Shown here in pieces: positions 57,058 through 64,000 of a stretch of 64,000 bases of DNA. The stretch's first letter is position 1; each line of letters starts with the position of its first letter. Below the pieces are notes generated by a model. It had not been told where the DNA came from. It was given only the letters and a program-made list of their open reading frames with translations, and ran no database searches. Made by a program: the position numbers and the translations under genes. Origin of the DNA: Dehalogenimonas sp. THU2 (GTDB lineage: Bacteria; Chloroflexota; Dehalococcoidia; Dehalococcoidales; Dehalococcoidaceae); NCBI RefSeq assembly GCF_039749495.1, contig NZ_JBDLLU010000004.1:1-64000 (forward strand), in the 5' to 3' direction.

Positions 57058-57330
57058 ATGGAAAGGGATTATTCAGGTAATATACTGACGGGCCTGCTCT
57101 TAGGTACGGCGATTGGCATCGGGCTGGGTTTGCTTTATGCGCCGAGGCCCGGTAGTGAAATAAGGGCCGGGTTGTACAAGCAGGCGCAGGAGGTCCTGAG
57201 CCAGGTGGCAGGGATCGGTGATACACTGATGGGACGCATGGATGATGTCGGTTGTACCGTTCGAGAATGTGGTAGAAGCATTCGTGTGGCGGTGAAAGGC
57301 GACGGTGCCGGCAGATTGCACCAGGCCTGA
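57058..57330 (+). CDS. YtxH-domain protein, copy 1
   Basis: 90 residues with an N-terminal glycine-rich membrane helix (GNILTGLLLGTAIGIGLGLLYAPRPG) typical of YtxH domains, then a short helical tail. Its C-terminal half has diverged from the two copies downstream (three cysteines or so; a VKGDGAGRLHQA end). GGAGGAAATG lies upstream. These proteins are membrane-anchored and often stress-related. Confidence 0.75.
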   Translation: MERDYSGNILTGLLLGTAIGIGLGLLYAPRPGSEIRAGLYKQAQEVLSQVAGIGDTLMGRMDDVGCTVRECGRSIRVAVKGDGAGRLHQA

Positions 57331-57377
57331 ACTTTTCGATTCAAGTCACAAGAAAAAGGGTTGGCAAAGGAGGAAAT

Positions 57378-57632
57378 ATGGATAGCGACAAGGCGGGCGG
57401 ACTCGCGGCCGGACTGTTGATCGGGGTTGCCGTAGGAGCGGGATTCGGCCTGTTATATGCTCCGAAGTCCGGACGCAAGACCCGTAAGGAAATTCAAAAA
57501 CAGGCGTTGGGCCTGAAAGAACATGCCGATGAGTTCATCAGTAACGTTAAAGAGCGGGACGCGGAGTTTTGTAAGGCCATCAGAGAAGGAACAGAAAACT
57601 ATCGCCGTGAGATGCTGGCGAAGATGAAGTGA
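57378..57632 (+). CDS. YtxH-domain protein, copy 2
   Basis: 84 residues: AAGLLIGVAVGAGFGLLYAPKSGRKTRKEI, then a coiled-coil-like tail ending MLAKMK. AAAGGAGG precedes the ATG. It is closely similar to copy 3 (the APxSGRKTR block). It lies in an operon of three tandem duplicates. Confidence 0.8.
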   Translation: MDSDKAGGLAAGLLIGVAVGAGFGLLYAPKSGRKTRKEIQKQALGLKEHADEFISNVKERDAEFCKAIREGTENYRREMLAKMK

Positions 57633-57680
57633 ATTCTGGAAATTTCGGGAAACAATAAATCGCAAAGGAGGAACCATCCA

Positions 57681-57935
57681 ATGAAAAAAGAGACTATGGG
57701 CGGTATGGTATTAGGTATCATGGCCGGGGCGGCTATTGGGATGGGAGTGGGTTTACTTTATGCCCCGCAATCCGGGCGTAAGACGCGGCGGGACATCGAA
57801 AAGCAGGCCCTCGAGATGAAAAAGCGGGCGGAGCATTTCAGTGAAACAGTGAAGGAGCGAGCTGAAGACATCGGCAGCACCGTCGCCGAAGGGACCGAAA
57901 AATACCGGCGCAAGGTGATGTCTAAAATTGGCTGA
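57681..57935 (+). CDS. YtxH-domain protein, copy 3
   Basis: 84 residues: GIMAGAAIGMGVGLLYAPQSGRKTRRDIEKQALE, with a helical tail (KERAEDIGSTVAEGTEKYRRKVM). AAAGGAGG precedes the ATG. A strong terminator follows at 57979. It is the last member of the triplicate. Confidence 0.8.
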   Translation: MKKETMGGMVLGIMAGAAIGMGVGLLYAPQSGRKTRRDIEKQALEMKKRAEHFSETVKERAEDIGSTVAEGTEKYRRKVMSKIG

Positions 57936-57978
57936 TTAATAAATCACCTTTTTAGCCGAGTGAGGAACTGAATTAACG

Positions 57979-58010
57979 AATAACGGACAGCTATTTGGCT
58001 GTCCGTTATT
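57979..58010. terminator. Bidirectional terminator between YtxH genes and cupredoxin
   Basis: AATAACGGACAGC (57979-57991) pairs perfectly with GCTGTCCGTTATT (57998-58010) around TATTTG. It lies between convergent transcripts; CTATTTT follows. Confidence 0.75.
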
Positions 58011-58031
58011 CTATTTTCCGCAGATTATCAA

Positions 58032-58445
58032 CTAATTAACGATGAATTCGCCGTACATGACCGGATGAAGATCGCACCTGAAAGAGTAGGTTCCGGGTTC
58101 CGACGGGGTTGTGAAGGTGTATTCGATGGTTGTTTTACTGATCAGTTGGCCCCGAAAAATGGGGTCAGACGCGAAACGTTCCGTGTACAGCGCGAAATTA
58201 TGGAGTATTCCCTCTGCGTTGGTAAAGACTATTGTGACCTTGGTGCTGGCTGGCACGGTCATACGGTCATTATCGAATTTCATTTTGTCGGCTTTCAAAT
58301 AATAGGTGATGCTGCCGTCGGAGTTTGTTGTCGGCGGGGGTGAAGGCGTGTTGGAATTGCCGCTGCAGGCGGTGATCGGGCTTGAAAGCACCATAACCAG
58401 GATAAGTGCTGCGGGGACTATCCGGTGCCACATTCTGAACTTCAT
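58032..58445 (-). CDS. Cupredoxin-domain lipoprotein
   Basis: 137 residues. The N-terminal signal has a lipobox LSSPITAC, so the mature protein should be lipid-anchored on Cys27. The C-terminal cupredoxin domain has a type 1 copper set: His in ILHNFALY, then Cys, His and Met in FRCDLHPVMYG. It likely carries electrons at the cell surface. Confidence 0.85.
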   Translation of the reverse strand: MKFRMWHRIVPAALILVMVLSSPITACSGNSNTPSPPPTTNSDGSITYYLKADKMKFDNDRMTVPASTKVTIVFTNAEGILHNFALYTERFASDPIFRGQLISKTTIEYTFTTPSEPGTYSFRCDLHPVMYGEFIVN

Positions 58446-58620
58446 TAAAATCTCCGTAAATTATCAATGATATTCCGTATATCACATTTCATTATAAGCT
58501 ATAAATGCGGTTGATCCTAATTGAACATGGGAATATTACCTCGCCCACAACCTCTCGATAAAGTATAATAAGTCAAGGTGAGCCGGGAACTTTCTCAGGG
58601 CGCGAAGAGGAGAATACTGA

Positions 58621-59022
58621 ATGGACATACCTACGCTGGTCAGCATCAATTTGGCAGTTCAAATCGGGTTGGTCGGCGTTATTTTATATGCAGCTTATCT
58701 AGCCAGGGAACGCCAACTTGATAAGCATTGTAAGATCATGAGATTCGCGATCATTGTGCAGATATTGACTATTGCCGTATTTATGGCACCTCGACTCATC
58801 GATCTGGCAGGCTTCCTGCCTATCGGTGGGCGGCCTGGCCTGGAGATGTGGGTGCATCATATACTTGGTTTGCTTGTAGTGGGTTTATGGATCTATATTA
58901 ACCTTGCGGTATCCGGTAAAATCAAGGTAAATGGCCGATTGATCGGCGTGATGCGGTTGGCGATGGTATCCTGGATAGCATCCCTCATTCTCGGATTTGA
59001 TATGTATCGCTTTCTCTGGTGA
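58621..59022 (+). CDS. Four-helix membrane protein (DUF420-like)
   Basis: 133 residues with four membrane segments: VSINLAVQIGLVGVILYAAYLA, FAIIVQILTIAVFMAP, HHILGLLVVGLWIYINLAV and LAMVSWIASLILGF. The paired histidines WVHHILG and the layout recall DUF420/YozB. GAGGAG precedes the ATG. It may be linked to respiratory assembly. Coupled to the next gene. Confidence 0.6.
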   Translation: MDIPTLVSINLAVQIGLVGVILYAAYLARERQLDKHCKIMRFAIIVQILTIAVFMAPRLIDLAGFLPIGGRPGLEMWVHHILGLLVVGLWIYINLAVSGKIKVNGRLIGVMRLAMVSWIASLILGFDMYRFLW

Positions 59023-59030
59023 TTGCTTGG

Positions 59031-59369
59031 ATGACAGATTTTCATAGTCGCCGGCGCCTGAGCCGCGAAGCCAGGACTATCAGGGTGATGATCGGTATGT
59101 ACTGCCGCGATCACCATAAGGCGCCGGATCTTTGTCGTTCCTGCCAGTCTTTGGCGGAGTACGCTTTGCAGCGCCTCGACAAATGCCCTTTCAGCGAAGG
59201 AAAAACTGTTTGTGCGTTATGCCCGGTTCACTGTTATAAACCGGAATCGAGAAAACAGATCCGGGATGTGATGCGCTACGCCGGACCCAGGATGATGTTA
59301 CACCATCCGATCATGGCAGCGATGCATATGTTCGACCGGCGACGGAAAAAACCATTGGCATCGGTCTAA
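59031..59369 (+). CDS. Nitrous oxide-stimulated promoter family protein (YgbA-like)
   Basis: I start it at ATG 59031; GTG 59019, overlapping the previous stop, is also possible. 112 residues with LSREARTIRVMIGMYCRDHH, LCRSCQSLAEYALQRLDKCPF and CALCPVHCYKPESRKQIRDVMRYAGPRM, the cysteine-rich blocks of the YgbA family. Probably a metal- or NO-responsive cytosolic protein. Confidence 0.85.
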   Translation: MTDFHSRRRLSREARTIRVMIGMYCRDHHKAPDLCRSCQSLAEYALQRLDKCPFSEGKTVCALCPVHCYKPESRKQIRDVMRYAGPRMMLHHPIMAAMHMFDRRRKKPLASV

Positions 59370-59409
59370 TCGATGAGGTTCCGGAAGACCGCAGCTATGC
59401 CATCCAAAG

Positions 59410-59955
59410 CTATGCCATCCAATCGGTAACATCCAGTGCGTAGATCATATCGTCGCACCATTCTCCGGCGATTAAATAACTTTTTTCGATGTATCCGACT
59501 TGCTTCAAACCCAAGCGTTCGGCCAGTTTTCGCGAAGGGGTATTACGGGGATCGATGGAGAAGATAACGCGGCGTTTACCCAACTCTTTGAAAAGATATC
59601 CGATGACTGCCGCCACGGCCTCAGTGGCGTAGCCGCAGCCCTGGTATACCGGGGACAGCGTGCATCCTAACTCGATTTCCCCTTCATAGGACTGCAGGAA
59701 GTGGATGCCGATGTCTCCGGCCAACTCCGGTTGGTCCGCGATGAAAATGCCCAACTGATACCAGGTATCGGGCGTATCCGGTGCTTCGGCGGTGGCCTCT
59801 AGAAACCTCACTGAGTCGGCGATATCGGTTGGACGCCATGTCTGGTAACGGAATACGTCCGGCAATGACCTGTATCGAAAAAGTGCCGGAGCGTCATCGA
59901 TGGTCAACCGCCTGAGTGTTAACCGGGGTGTTTGTAAGGTAATAGCTTTGACCAC
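59410..59955 (-). CDS. GNAT-family N-acetyltransferase (RimJ/RimL-like)
   Basis: 181 residues: LQTPRLTLRRLTIDDAPALFRYR at the start and the acetyl-CoA loop SPVYQGCGYATEAVAAVIGYLF, then FSIDPRNTPSRKLAERLG, the typical RimJ-like order. The acceptor substrate is unknown. It faces the YgbA-like gene. Confidence 0.88.
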   Translation of the reverse strand: MVKAITLQTPRLTLRRLTIDDAPALFRYRSLPDVFRYQTWRPTDIADSVRFLEATAEAPDTPDTWYQLGIFIADQPELAGDIGIHFLQSYEGEIELGCTLSPVYQGCGYATEAVAAVIGYLFKELGKRRVIFSIDPRNTPSRKLAERLGLKQVGYIEKSYLIAGEWCDDMIYALDVTDWMA

Positions 59956-59987
59956 CCGGGTATTTTACCTCGCCCGACAGCCGATGG

Positions 59988-60509
59988 CTAGAGCAATCCC
60001 TCAGCCTGGCGCGGTTGCCCATCCCGTGTGAAAGTGATGCGTACCCGTGCGCCCTTCTCCAGTCCGGAGAGGGCCCGGTCGAGGTCAGCAGCGGTGTTTA
60101 CCGGTGCAGCATCTATTTTGGTTATGATGTCACCCGGTTTGAGACCGGCGACGGCCGCGGGGAGTCCCGGTTTTATCGAGCCGACATAAGCCCCGCGCAT
60201 CACCTTCAGACCGTGGGCGGCGGTGTATTTTTCGGCGTCGGCGACCGCAGCACCGAAAGAGGGTGCCGATGCAGCCTTTGCCTGGGAGAGATAATGTTCA
60301 AGCTGGCGCTGGTCGAAGCCGACCACCAGGTTGCCGTCGATCTCGGTCACCGGTACCGCCATGCGCCCGGTGCGTCGCGCAAGGTCCTGGGCGGCGGCGG
60401 CGTCCCGTGACACATCGACCTCGGTGAAAGGTATGCCCCGTTGTGAAAGGAACCCTTTCACTGTATTGCAGTGCGGTCAGGTCTGGGTGGTATATACGGT
60501 CACTTTCAT
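59988..60509 (-). CDS. Selenocysteine-containing glutaredoxin fused to a PDZ domain
   Basis: The frame opens at ATG 60509 (GAGGTG upstream): MKVTVYTTQT, then TGA (60479-60477), then PHCNTVKGFLSQRGIPFTEV. The TGA lies where glutaredoxins have the first Cys of CPxC, giving Sec-Pro-His-Cys. A hairpin directly downstream fits a bacterial SECIS. Residues 15-80 complete the glutaredoxin fold (DLARRTGRMAVPVTEIDG). Residues of about 90-173 are a PDZ domain (GLKPGDIITKIDAAPVNTAADL). With standard stops only the part from GTG 60461 would be called. Confidence 0.75.
60443..60461 (-). promoter_or_regulatory. SECIS-like hairpin after the in-frame TGA
   Basis: On the minus strand GTGAAAGG pairs perfectly with CCTTTCAC around the loop GTT. 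The loop starts 23 bases after TGA. Bacterial SECIS elements have a small loop with an early G, at about 16-37 bases from the TGA. Confidence 0.65.
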
Positions 60510-60528
60510 TGTTGACACCTCAGTTACC

Positions 60529-60556
60529 AGTATATCGCGGCTCTTCTTATAGTCAA
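60529..60556 (-). promoter_or_regulatory. Promoter of the glutaredoxin-PDZ gene
   Basis: Minus strand TTGACT (60551-60556), a 16-base spacer and TATACT (60529-60534), about 20 bases before ATG 60509. It supports a start at 60509 instead of after the TGA. Confidence 0.65.
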
Positions 60557-60938
60557 AATTCGAATCCGCTCCGGCGCCGGGCGAGATTGTTCCCCTCACC
60601 GATGATATTTTCGGGAAACGATCCGTTGGGTGGATGCGGGATGGCTGAATTGTTCTCGGAGCCGGAAACAATGGAAACAATTATTTCGGTCAAGCAGGCG
60701 GCTTCAGGGAGTAATGATCAACGTCAGCAGGTTCAAAAACACGGTGGCTAAATCGGTCCTTTTCTGTCCATTCCCGGGATTCCCCTCGCAAAAAGATGCG
60801 GAACAATTCAATACAGCATCGGGAAGCCTGGTTTCTGAGAGGGAGCACCCATGATACCACACGGTCACTCATGGGTTGTCAATGGGATTTTGGCGGGTTT
60901 TGAAAATATTTATTTATTGGCGCGGGTTGTATGAACGG
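60557..60938. other. Gene-free stretch
   Basis: About 380 bases without a frame that looks coding on either strand. No tRNA, recognised riboswitch or strong terminator is seen. It separates the glutaredoxin gene from the terC-tfoX transcript. Confidence 0.5.
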
Positions 60939-61259
60939 TCAACGCTTTTTCTTGGGTGGTGCGGCGTGAGCGATATCGATGGACTGTTTTGCCCATCGGA
61001 GGAGTTCTTTCGCGTCTTCAAAAACATCGTCCGGTACCTGAAAATAGGGCATGGGCTTGTATTGTGGGCTGCCGTATTTGACATAAACATCGCGATTCGA
61101 GTCATCGGCCTTGAGGTATAGGATGTCGTTCGAGATCAGACCGAACATGGCGTCTTCATGGAATACGCCGAAGCCACCGAACATGCGACGCCCGGAGACG
61201 ACGCCGAGACGGGCGAGTTTTTCCAGGACCAAATCGAGGAATTCTTGAGTCGCGGCCAT
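60939..61259 (-). CDS. TfoX N-terminal domain protein
   Basis: 106 residues. MAATQEFLDLVLEKLARLGVVSGRRMFGGFGVF and YLKADDSNRDVYVKYG are typical of the TfoX/Sxy N-terminal domain, here without the C-terminal one. It ends in a lysine-rich PPKKKR. Starts three bases after the TerC stop, so both are co-transcribed. Function in this group is unknown. Confidence 0.85.
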   Translation of the reverse strand: MAATQEFLDLVLEKLARLGVVSGRRMFGGFGVFHEDAMFGLISNDILYLKADDSNRDVYVKYGSPQYKPMPYFQVPDDVFEDAKELLRWAKQSIDIAHAAPPKKKR

Positions 61260-61262
61260 GAT

Positions 61263-62237
61263 TTATCTTCCCCCGTCCGGTTTTTCAAAGTCATAGTCGC
61301 AGACCGGGGATTCCGGCGGCAGTTCGGGCACAGGCGGGCGTTTCAGTGAAGCTATGACCGCGATGCCGAGGATCGTAGCGATAACCAGCAGGGACAGGAA
61401 AGTCGGCATGTGGTAGATGCCGGAGATGAGCATCTTGAAGCCGAGGAAGACCAGCACCGACGCCAGGCCGTAATGTAGGTAGTAGAGCCGGTTGGCGAAT
61501 CCCTCCAGAGCGAAGTAGATGGAGCGAAGGCCCATGATGGCAAACATATTGGAGGTATATACGATGAAGGGATCAGTGGTGATCGACAGTACCGCCGGAA
61601 TGGAATCCACAGCGAAGATGATGTCGGTCGTTTCCACGGCGATGAGCACTGCCAGTAGCGGTGTAGCCACTTTGCGCCCATTTTCCACGGTGAAGAACTT
61701 GCCACCGTGGTAGTTGTGGCTCATCGGCAGGTAGCGCCGTAGTAATTTAAGGACGGGATTAGCTTCCGGATGCGGGTCTTCTTCTTTCTTCATGCCCATA
61801 CGGACGCCGGTGAAGATCAGGAAGGCGCCGAAGACGTAGATGATCCACTCGAAACTGGTTATCAACGCGATGCCGCCGAAGATGAAAGCAGCGCGCATCA
61901 GAATGGCTCCGATAATGCCCCAGAACAGCACCCGGTGCCGGTATTCCTGCGGCACGCAGAAGTAAGTAAAGAGCATCAGGAAGACAAAGAGGTTATCGAC
62001 GGAGAGCGATTCCTCGACGACGTAGGCACTAAAGTAGTCGACCGCGTGAGTTGACCCGGCAAAAATCCAGACGCCGAAACCGAAGATCAGCGCCAGGCTG
62101 ACCCACAATACCACCCAGCCGACGGCCTCCCTGGTCTTGATGATGTGCGCATGCCGATGAAAGACGAAAAGATCCAGTGCCAGCATGGTTACCAGGAAGA
62201 TATTAAAAAGTATCCAAGGCCAGATGCCGATGTTCAT
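61263..62237 (-). CDS. TerC/Alx-family membrane protein
   Basis: 324 residues with about nine membrane helices. Conserved acidic motifs within helices are DLFVF, EESLSVDNLFVFLML and ETTDIIFAVDSIPA, characteristic of TerC/Alx. The family exports manganese or other metals during secretion and stress. Promoter TTTACA / TATACT lies upstream. No yybP-ykoY riboswitch was seen. Confidence 0.9.
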   Translation of the reverse strand: MNIGIWPWILFNIFLVTMLALDLFVFHRHAHIIKTREAVGWVVLWVSLALIFGFGVWIFAGSTHAVDYFSAYVVEESLSVDNLFVFLMLFTYFCVPQEYRHRVLFWGIIGAILMRAAFIFGGIALITSFEWIIYVFGAFLIFTGVRMGMKKEEDPHPEANPVLKLLRRYLPMSHNYHGGKFFTVENGRKVATPLLAVLIAVETTDIIFAVDSIPAVLSITTDPFIVYTSNMFAIMGLRSIYFALEGFANRLYYLHYGLASVLVFLGFKMLISGIYHMPTFLSLLVIATILGIAVIASLKRPPVPELPPESPVCDYDFEKPDGGR

Positions 62238-62305
62238 AGAATTCCTTTGTGATGAGCCGCAGTGCGGATTGAATGATGACTAAAACGGTTACTGTTCAGT
62301 GGGAA

Positions 62306-62334
62306 AGTATAGCTCAGAGCATAATGAATGTAAA
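62306..62334 (-). promoter_or_regulatory. Promoter of terC-tfoX
   Basis: Minus strand TTTACA (62329-62334), a 17-base spacer and TATACT (62306-62311). The ATG is about 70 bases downstream. Confidence 0.6.
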
Positions 62335-62366
62335 CATTATATCACTGGCAGTGGGTTTTGATGTAA

Positions 62367-62413
62367 AACGAAGAACCGATGGCAAATGGTAATATCGCCG
62401 TCGGCTCTTCGTT
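62367..62413 (-). terminator. Terminator after the flavodoxin gene
   Basis: The arms AACGAAGAACCGATGGC (62367-62383) and GCCGTCGGCTCTTCGTT (62397-62413) pair with two weak positions. On the minus strand a TTTT run follows. Confidence 0.6.
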
Positions 62414-62448
62414 TCGGTTCTAATTAATCCGTCGGGCTGAGGGAGAGC

Positions 62449-62886
62449 TTAACCGCCCTGGGCGACCGCGATGCCGAGTTGCCGGGCACTGATTTTGCCT
62501 ACTTCCAGCTCGGCCGGAGCAGCCAGTACCCAGTCCCCGAATTTTTTCCAACCCAGGTAAGTGGCAAATTTGTCCAGCGCCGCCGCGGAATCTACGGCTT
62601 CATTGGCGTGACAGATGATGGCAGCGAATGATAAGCCTTTCCTGACCTGCTCACGCGCCGGCCAGAGTGTCTCGAAGAACTTCTTGGTGTCGCCGGCCAG
62701 GGACTGGAAAGGCTGAGTGGTCACCAGGATAAAGGCATCGGCGTTCGCCAGGTCAGAGGCAGATGTTTCGGTGATGTTCTTTACCTCGGCCTTGCCCCCG
62801 GCCTGCGCGACGCCTTCCGCTGCAGCCTGGGCCAGCGCCTTGCAACTGCCGGTGAACGACTGGTATCCGATTACGATTTTGCCCAT
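62449..62886 (-). CDS. Flavodoxin-family protein
   Basis: 145 residues beginning MGKIVIGYQSFTGSCKALA, where the phosphate loop has SFTGSCK, then ADAFILVTTQPFQSLAGD and FAAIICHAN. It binds FMN and carries electrons. AAAGGAGG precedes the ATG. The gene sits 21 bases after a SoxR-like regulator in the same direction, so its expression is probably redox-controlled. Confidence 0.82.
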   Translation of the reverse strand: MGKIVIGYQSFTGSCKALAQAAAEGVAQAGGKAEVKNITETSASDLANADAFILVTTQPFQSLAGDTKKFFETLWPAREQVRKGLSFAAIICHANEAVDSAAALDKFATYLGWKKFGDWVLAAPAELEVGKISARQLGIAVAQGG

Positions 62887-62907
62887 GATAAAATACCTCC
62901 TTTTATT

Positions 62908-63339
62908 TTAGATGACATATTGTTGCGGCGGACATTTGGCGGGGCACGGGTTGGCATCGCATTTAAGGCACTGCGAGATCATGAGTATCAGAGATTCACG
63001 CTCCCGGTCTTCCTGTTGAAGTTCAGCGATGCGCCGACGGCTGAGCTCTGCCTCGAGTTTTAAGACTTCAATGGTGTGTTCCACCCGCTCCCGGTGGTTA
63101 GACTCCCGGTCGCTTAAGGTGCCTTTGATTTCATCCAGGTCCAACCCAACGTTGCGTAACCGGCGGATAAGCTTGATCCGGCTGATGTCGCGGCTGTCGT
63201 ATAAGCGCATGCCGCCTGAAGTGCGGTCCGGCGCTTCCAAAAGCCCCTTTTCTTCGTAGAAACGGACGGTACGGATGCTGACGCCGGCACGCCTGGCTAC
63301 CTCGCTGACTTGAAAGAGGGGATTGAGCATGTCTGTCAT
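62908..63339 (-). CDS. MerR-family regulator with C-terminal cysteine cluster (SoxR-like)
   Basis: 143 residues from ATG 63339. The N-terminal MerR HTH is FQVSEVARRAGVSIRTVRFYEEKGLL, then a dimerisation coiled coil, and at the end CLKCDANPCPAKCPP, four cysteines that could bind an iron-sulfur cluster or a metal. Its message may be near-leaderless, since the -10 lies very close to the start. Likely controls itself and the flavodoxin gene. Confidence 0.85.
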   Translation of the reverse strand: MTDMLNPLFQVSEVARRAGVSIRTVRFYEEKGLLEAPDRTSGGMRLYDSRDISRIKLIRRLRNVGLDLDEIKGTLSDRESNHRERVEHTIEVLKLEAELSRRRIAELQQEDRERESLILMISQCLKCDANPCPAKCPPQQYVI

Positions 63340-63346
63340 GGTGCAT

Positions 63347-63389
63347 AGTTTAAGACAACATGACGTTACTGTCAACCCATAACGTTACG
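63347..63389 (-). promoter_or_regulatory. Promoter of the MerR-like gene with ACGTTAC repeats
   Basis: Minus strand TTGACA (63370-63375), a 17-base spacer and TAAACT (63347-63352). ACGTTAC occurs at 63363-63369 and again at 63382-63388, inside and beside the spacer, where a MerR-type regulator would bind. Confidence 0.55.
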
Positions 63390-63441
63390 TAATAGCAGGG
63401 CGACCTATTTAATTTCGAGTCCGGGATCGGTTAAGGTGTTT

Positions 63442-64000
63442 TTACGGATTACCCGCGCCCGAATCCTCGAAGCCGGCAAGATTGCCGATGACATTGGTTA
63501 TAGACGTGCCGCTCGGCAATACTATTTTTGAGTTACCGGACAGAGCGGTTTCCACTGCCTGCAACTGGCGGAGTTTCTGCGCGTTGCCTTTAAAGTAGGC
63601 CTCCGCTGCCTCGTTGACCAGCTTGATGGCGGCGGCTTCACCTTCCGCGATCAATATCTGTGACAGCTTATTACCCTCGGCCTCCAGGATGGCGGCCTGC
63701 CGTTCGCCTTCTGCGGCTTTGATTGCCGCACGCCGTCTGCCGTCAGCTTCCGTTTCAGCAGCGGTGGCGAAGTCTACGGCGGCCTGTTTTTTATTTTCGG
63801 CCATGACCACGCTGTTCATGGTAGCCTGGACGTCCGCCGGCGGATTTATTTCCTTAAGTTCCGTCCGGACGATGTCTATGCCCCAGTTCCCGGTTTCCTT
63901 CTCCAGGGTGGCATAGAGATTGCCGTTGATGATATTACGCTCGCTGTTGGCGGAGGTCAGAGTCAGGGTACCGATGATATTGCGGAGGGTAGTGCGGGCC
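63442..64000 (-). CDS. SPFH/Band 7 (stomatin-like) protein, 5' end beyond window
   Basis: The frame is open to the window edge. The visible part has LRNIIGTLTLTSANSERNIINGNLYATLE and GIDIVRTELKEINPP, the end of the SPFH domain, then a long charged helix (MAENKKQAAVDFATAAETEADGRRRAAIKAAEGERQAAI) typical of flotillin/stomatin coiled coils. Such proteins form ring assemblies on membranes. The N-terminal membrane anchor lies outside. Confidence 0.9.
   Translation of the reverse strand, partial: ARTTLRNIIGTLTLTSANSERNIINGNLYATLEKETGNWGIDIVRTELKEINPPADVQATMNSVVMAENKKQAAVDFATAAETEADGRRRAAIKAAEGERQAAILEAEGNKLSQILIAEGEAAAIKLVNEAAEAYFKGNAQKLRQLQAVETALSGNSKIVLPSGTSITNVIGNLAGFEDSGAGNP

Noticed and set aside
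62238-62448. yybP-ykoY manganese riboswitch upstream of terC
   Set aside because: The conserved aptamer words are not present; only a promoter and a terminator are seen.
1-64000. CRISPR array
   Set aside because: No regularly spaced direct repeats of 25-40 bases were seen; the repeats found are tandem iterons, inverted pairs or AT-rich tracts.

Overview
The window looks like a bacterial chromosome of about 55% GC. Gene flavour suggests Chloroflexota, class Dehalococcoidia (Dehalogenimonas-like). This is an inference from protein style, the lexA-imuB-dnaE2 mutasome and the small-gene set; no database comparison was possible. It has three parts: the end of one prophage, a complete integrated element of about 40.6 kb, and about 19.6 kb of ordinary chromosome.

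1-3837 is the edge of prophage 1. Leftward genes encode a DnaB-type helicase (cut by the window edge), a DUF4373 replication protein with a tandem-iteron origin inside its gene, small zinc proteins and a Cro-like regulator. Rightward lie an S24/CI-like repressor, which seems to have lost its self-cleavage dyad, and a membrane protein. The two regulators share a symmetric, apparently leaderless promoter region. This prophage ends in a 3' fragment of a tRNA-Ile gene.

3838-44411 is a second, separate element. A large serine recombinase sits at its left end. Imperfect 20-bp inverted arms lie exactly at its two inferred ends, 3840-3859 and 44389-44408, and the recombinase reading frame runs through the junction. 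Inward lie an ImmA/XRE pair, a Cro-like gene, a gp3-like candidate directionality factor, a DUF3854 primase-helicase carrying a dense two-way iteron array, a J-domain protein and an AAA+ ATPase. A long rightward operon (16.35-26.7 kb) starts at a perfect consensus promoter. It encodes tiny methionine-rich membrane proteins, beta-rich proteins, a subtilase, holin-like proteins, a zinc-ribbon tyrosine recombinase and a DUF192-TM-ArdC fusion. I recognise no terminase, portal, tail or known capsid gene. My best reading is an undescribed membrane-associated particle or surface complex, probably non-tailed.

The element also carries cargo of different base composition: an HD-type protein with an altered motif (14.2-16.1 kb), a two-gene nucleotide-hydrolase-like/wHTH module (27.3-29.1 kb), a sigma-like gene and a beta-clamp homologue (29.4-31.6 kb), a type III restriction-modification locus with an extra SNF2 helicase and DUF4391 gene (32.6-41.8 kb), and a DUF5131-TcmP pair (42.6-44.2 kb).

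44412-64000 is chromosome. It holds rsgA behind a leader-peptide attenuator, lexA-imuB-DUF6504-like-dnaE2, a disulfide oxidoreductase, a TPP-riboswitch operon (AIR-synthase-like plus thiE), a baeRF protein, three YtxH genes, a cupredoxin lipoprotein, an apparent selenocysteine glutaredoxin-PDZ protein (in-frame TGA plus a SECIS-like hairpin), terC-tfoX, a flavodoxin with a SoxR-like MerR regulator, and a truncated SPFH gene.
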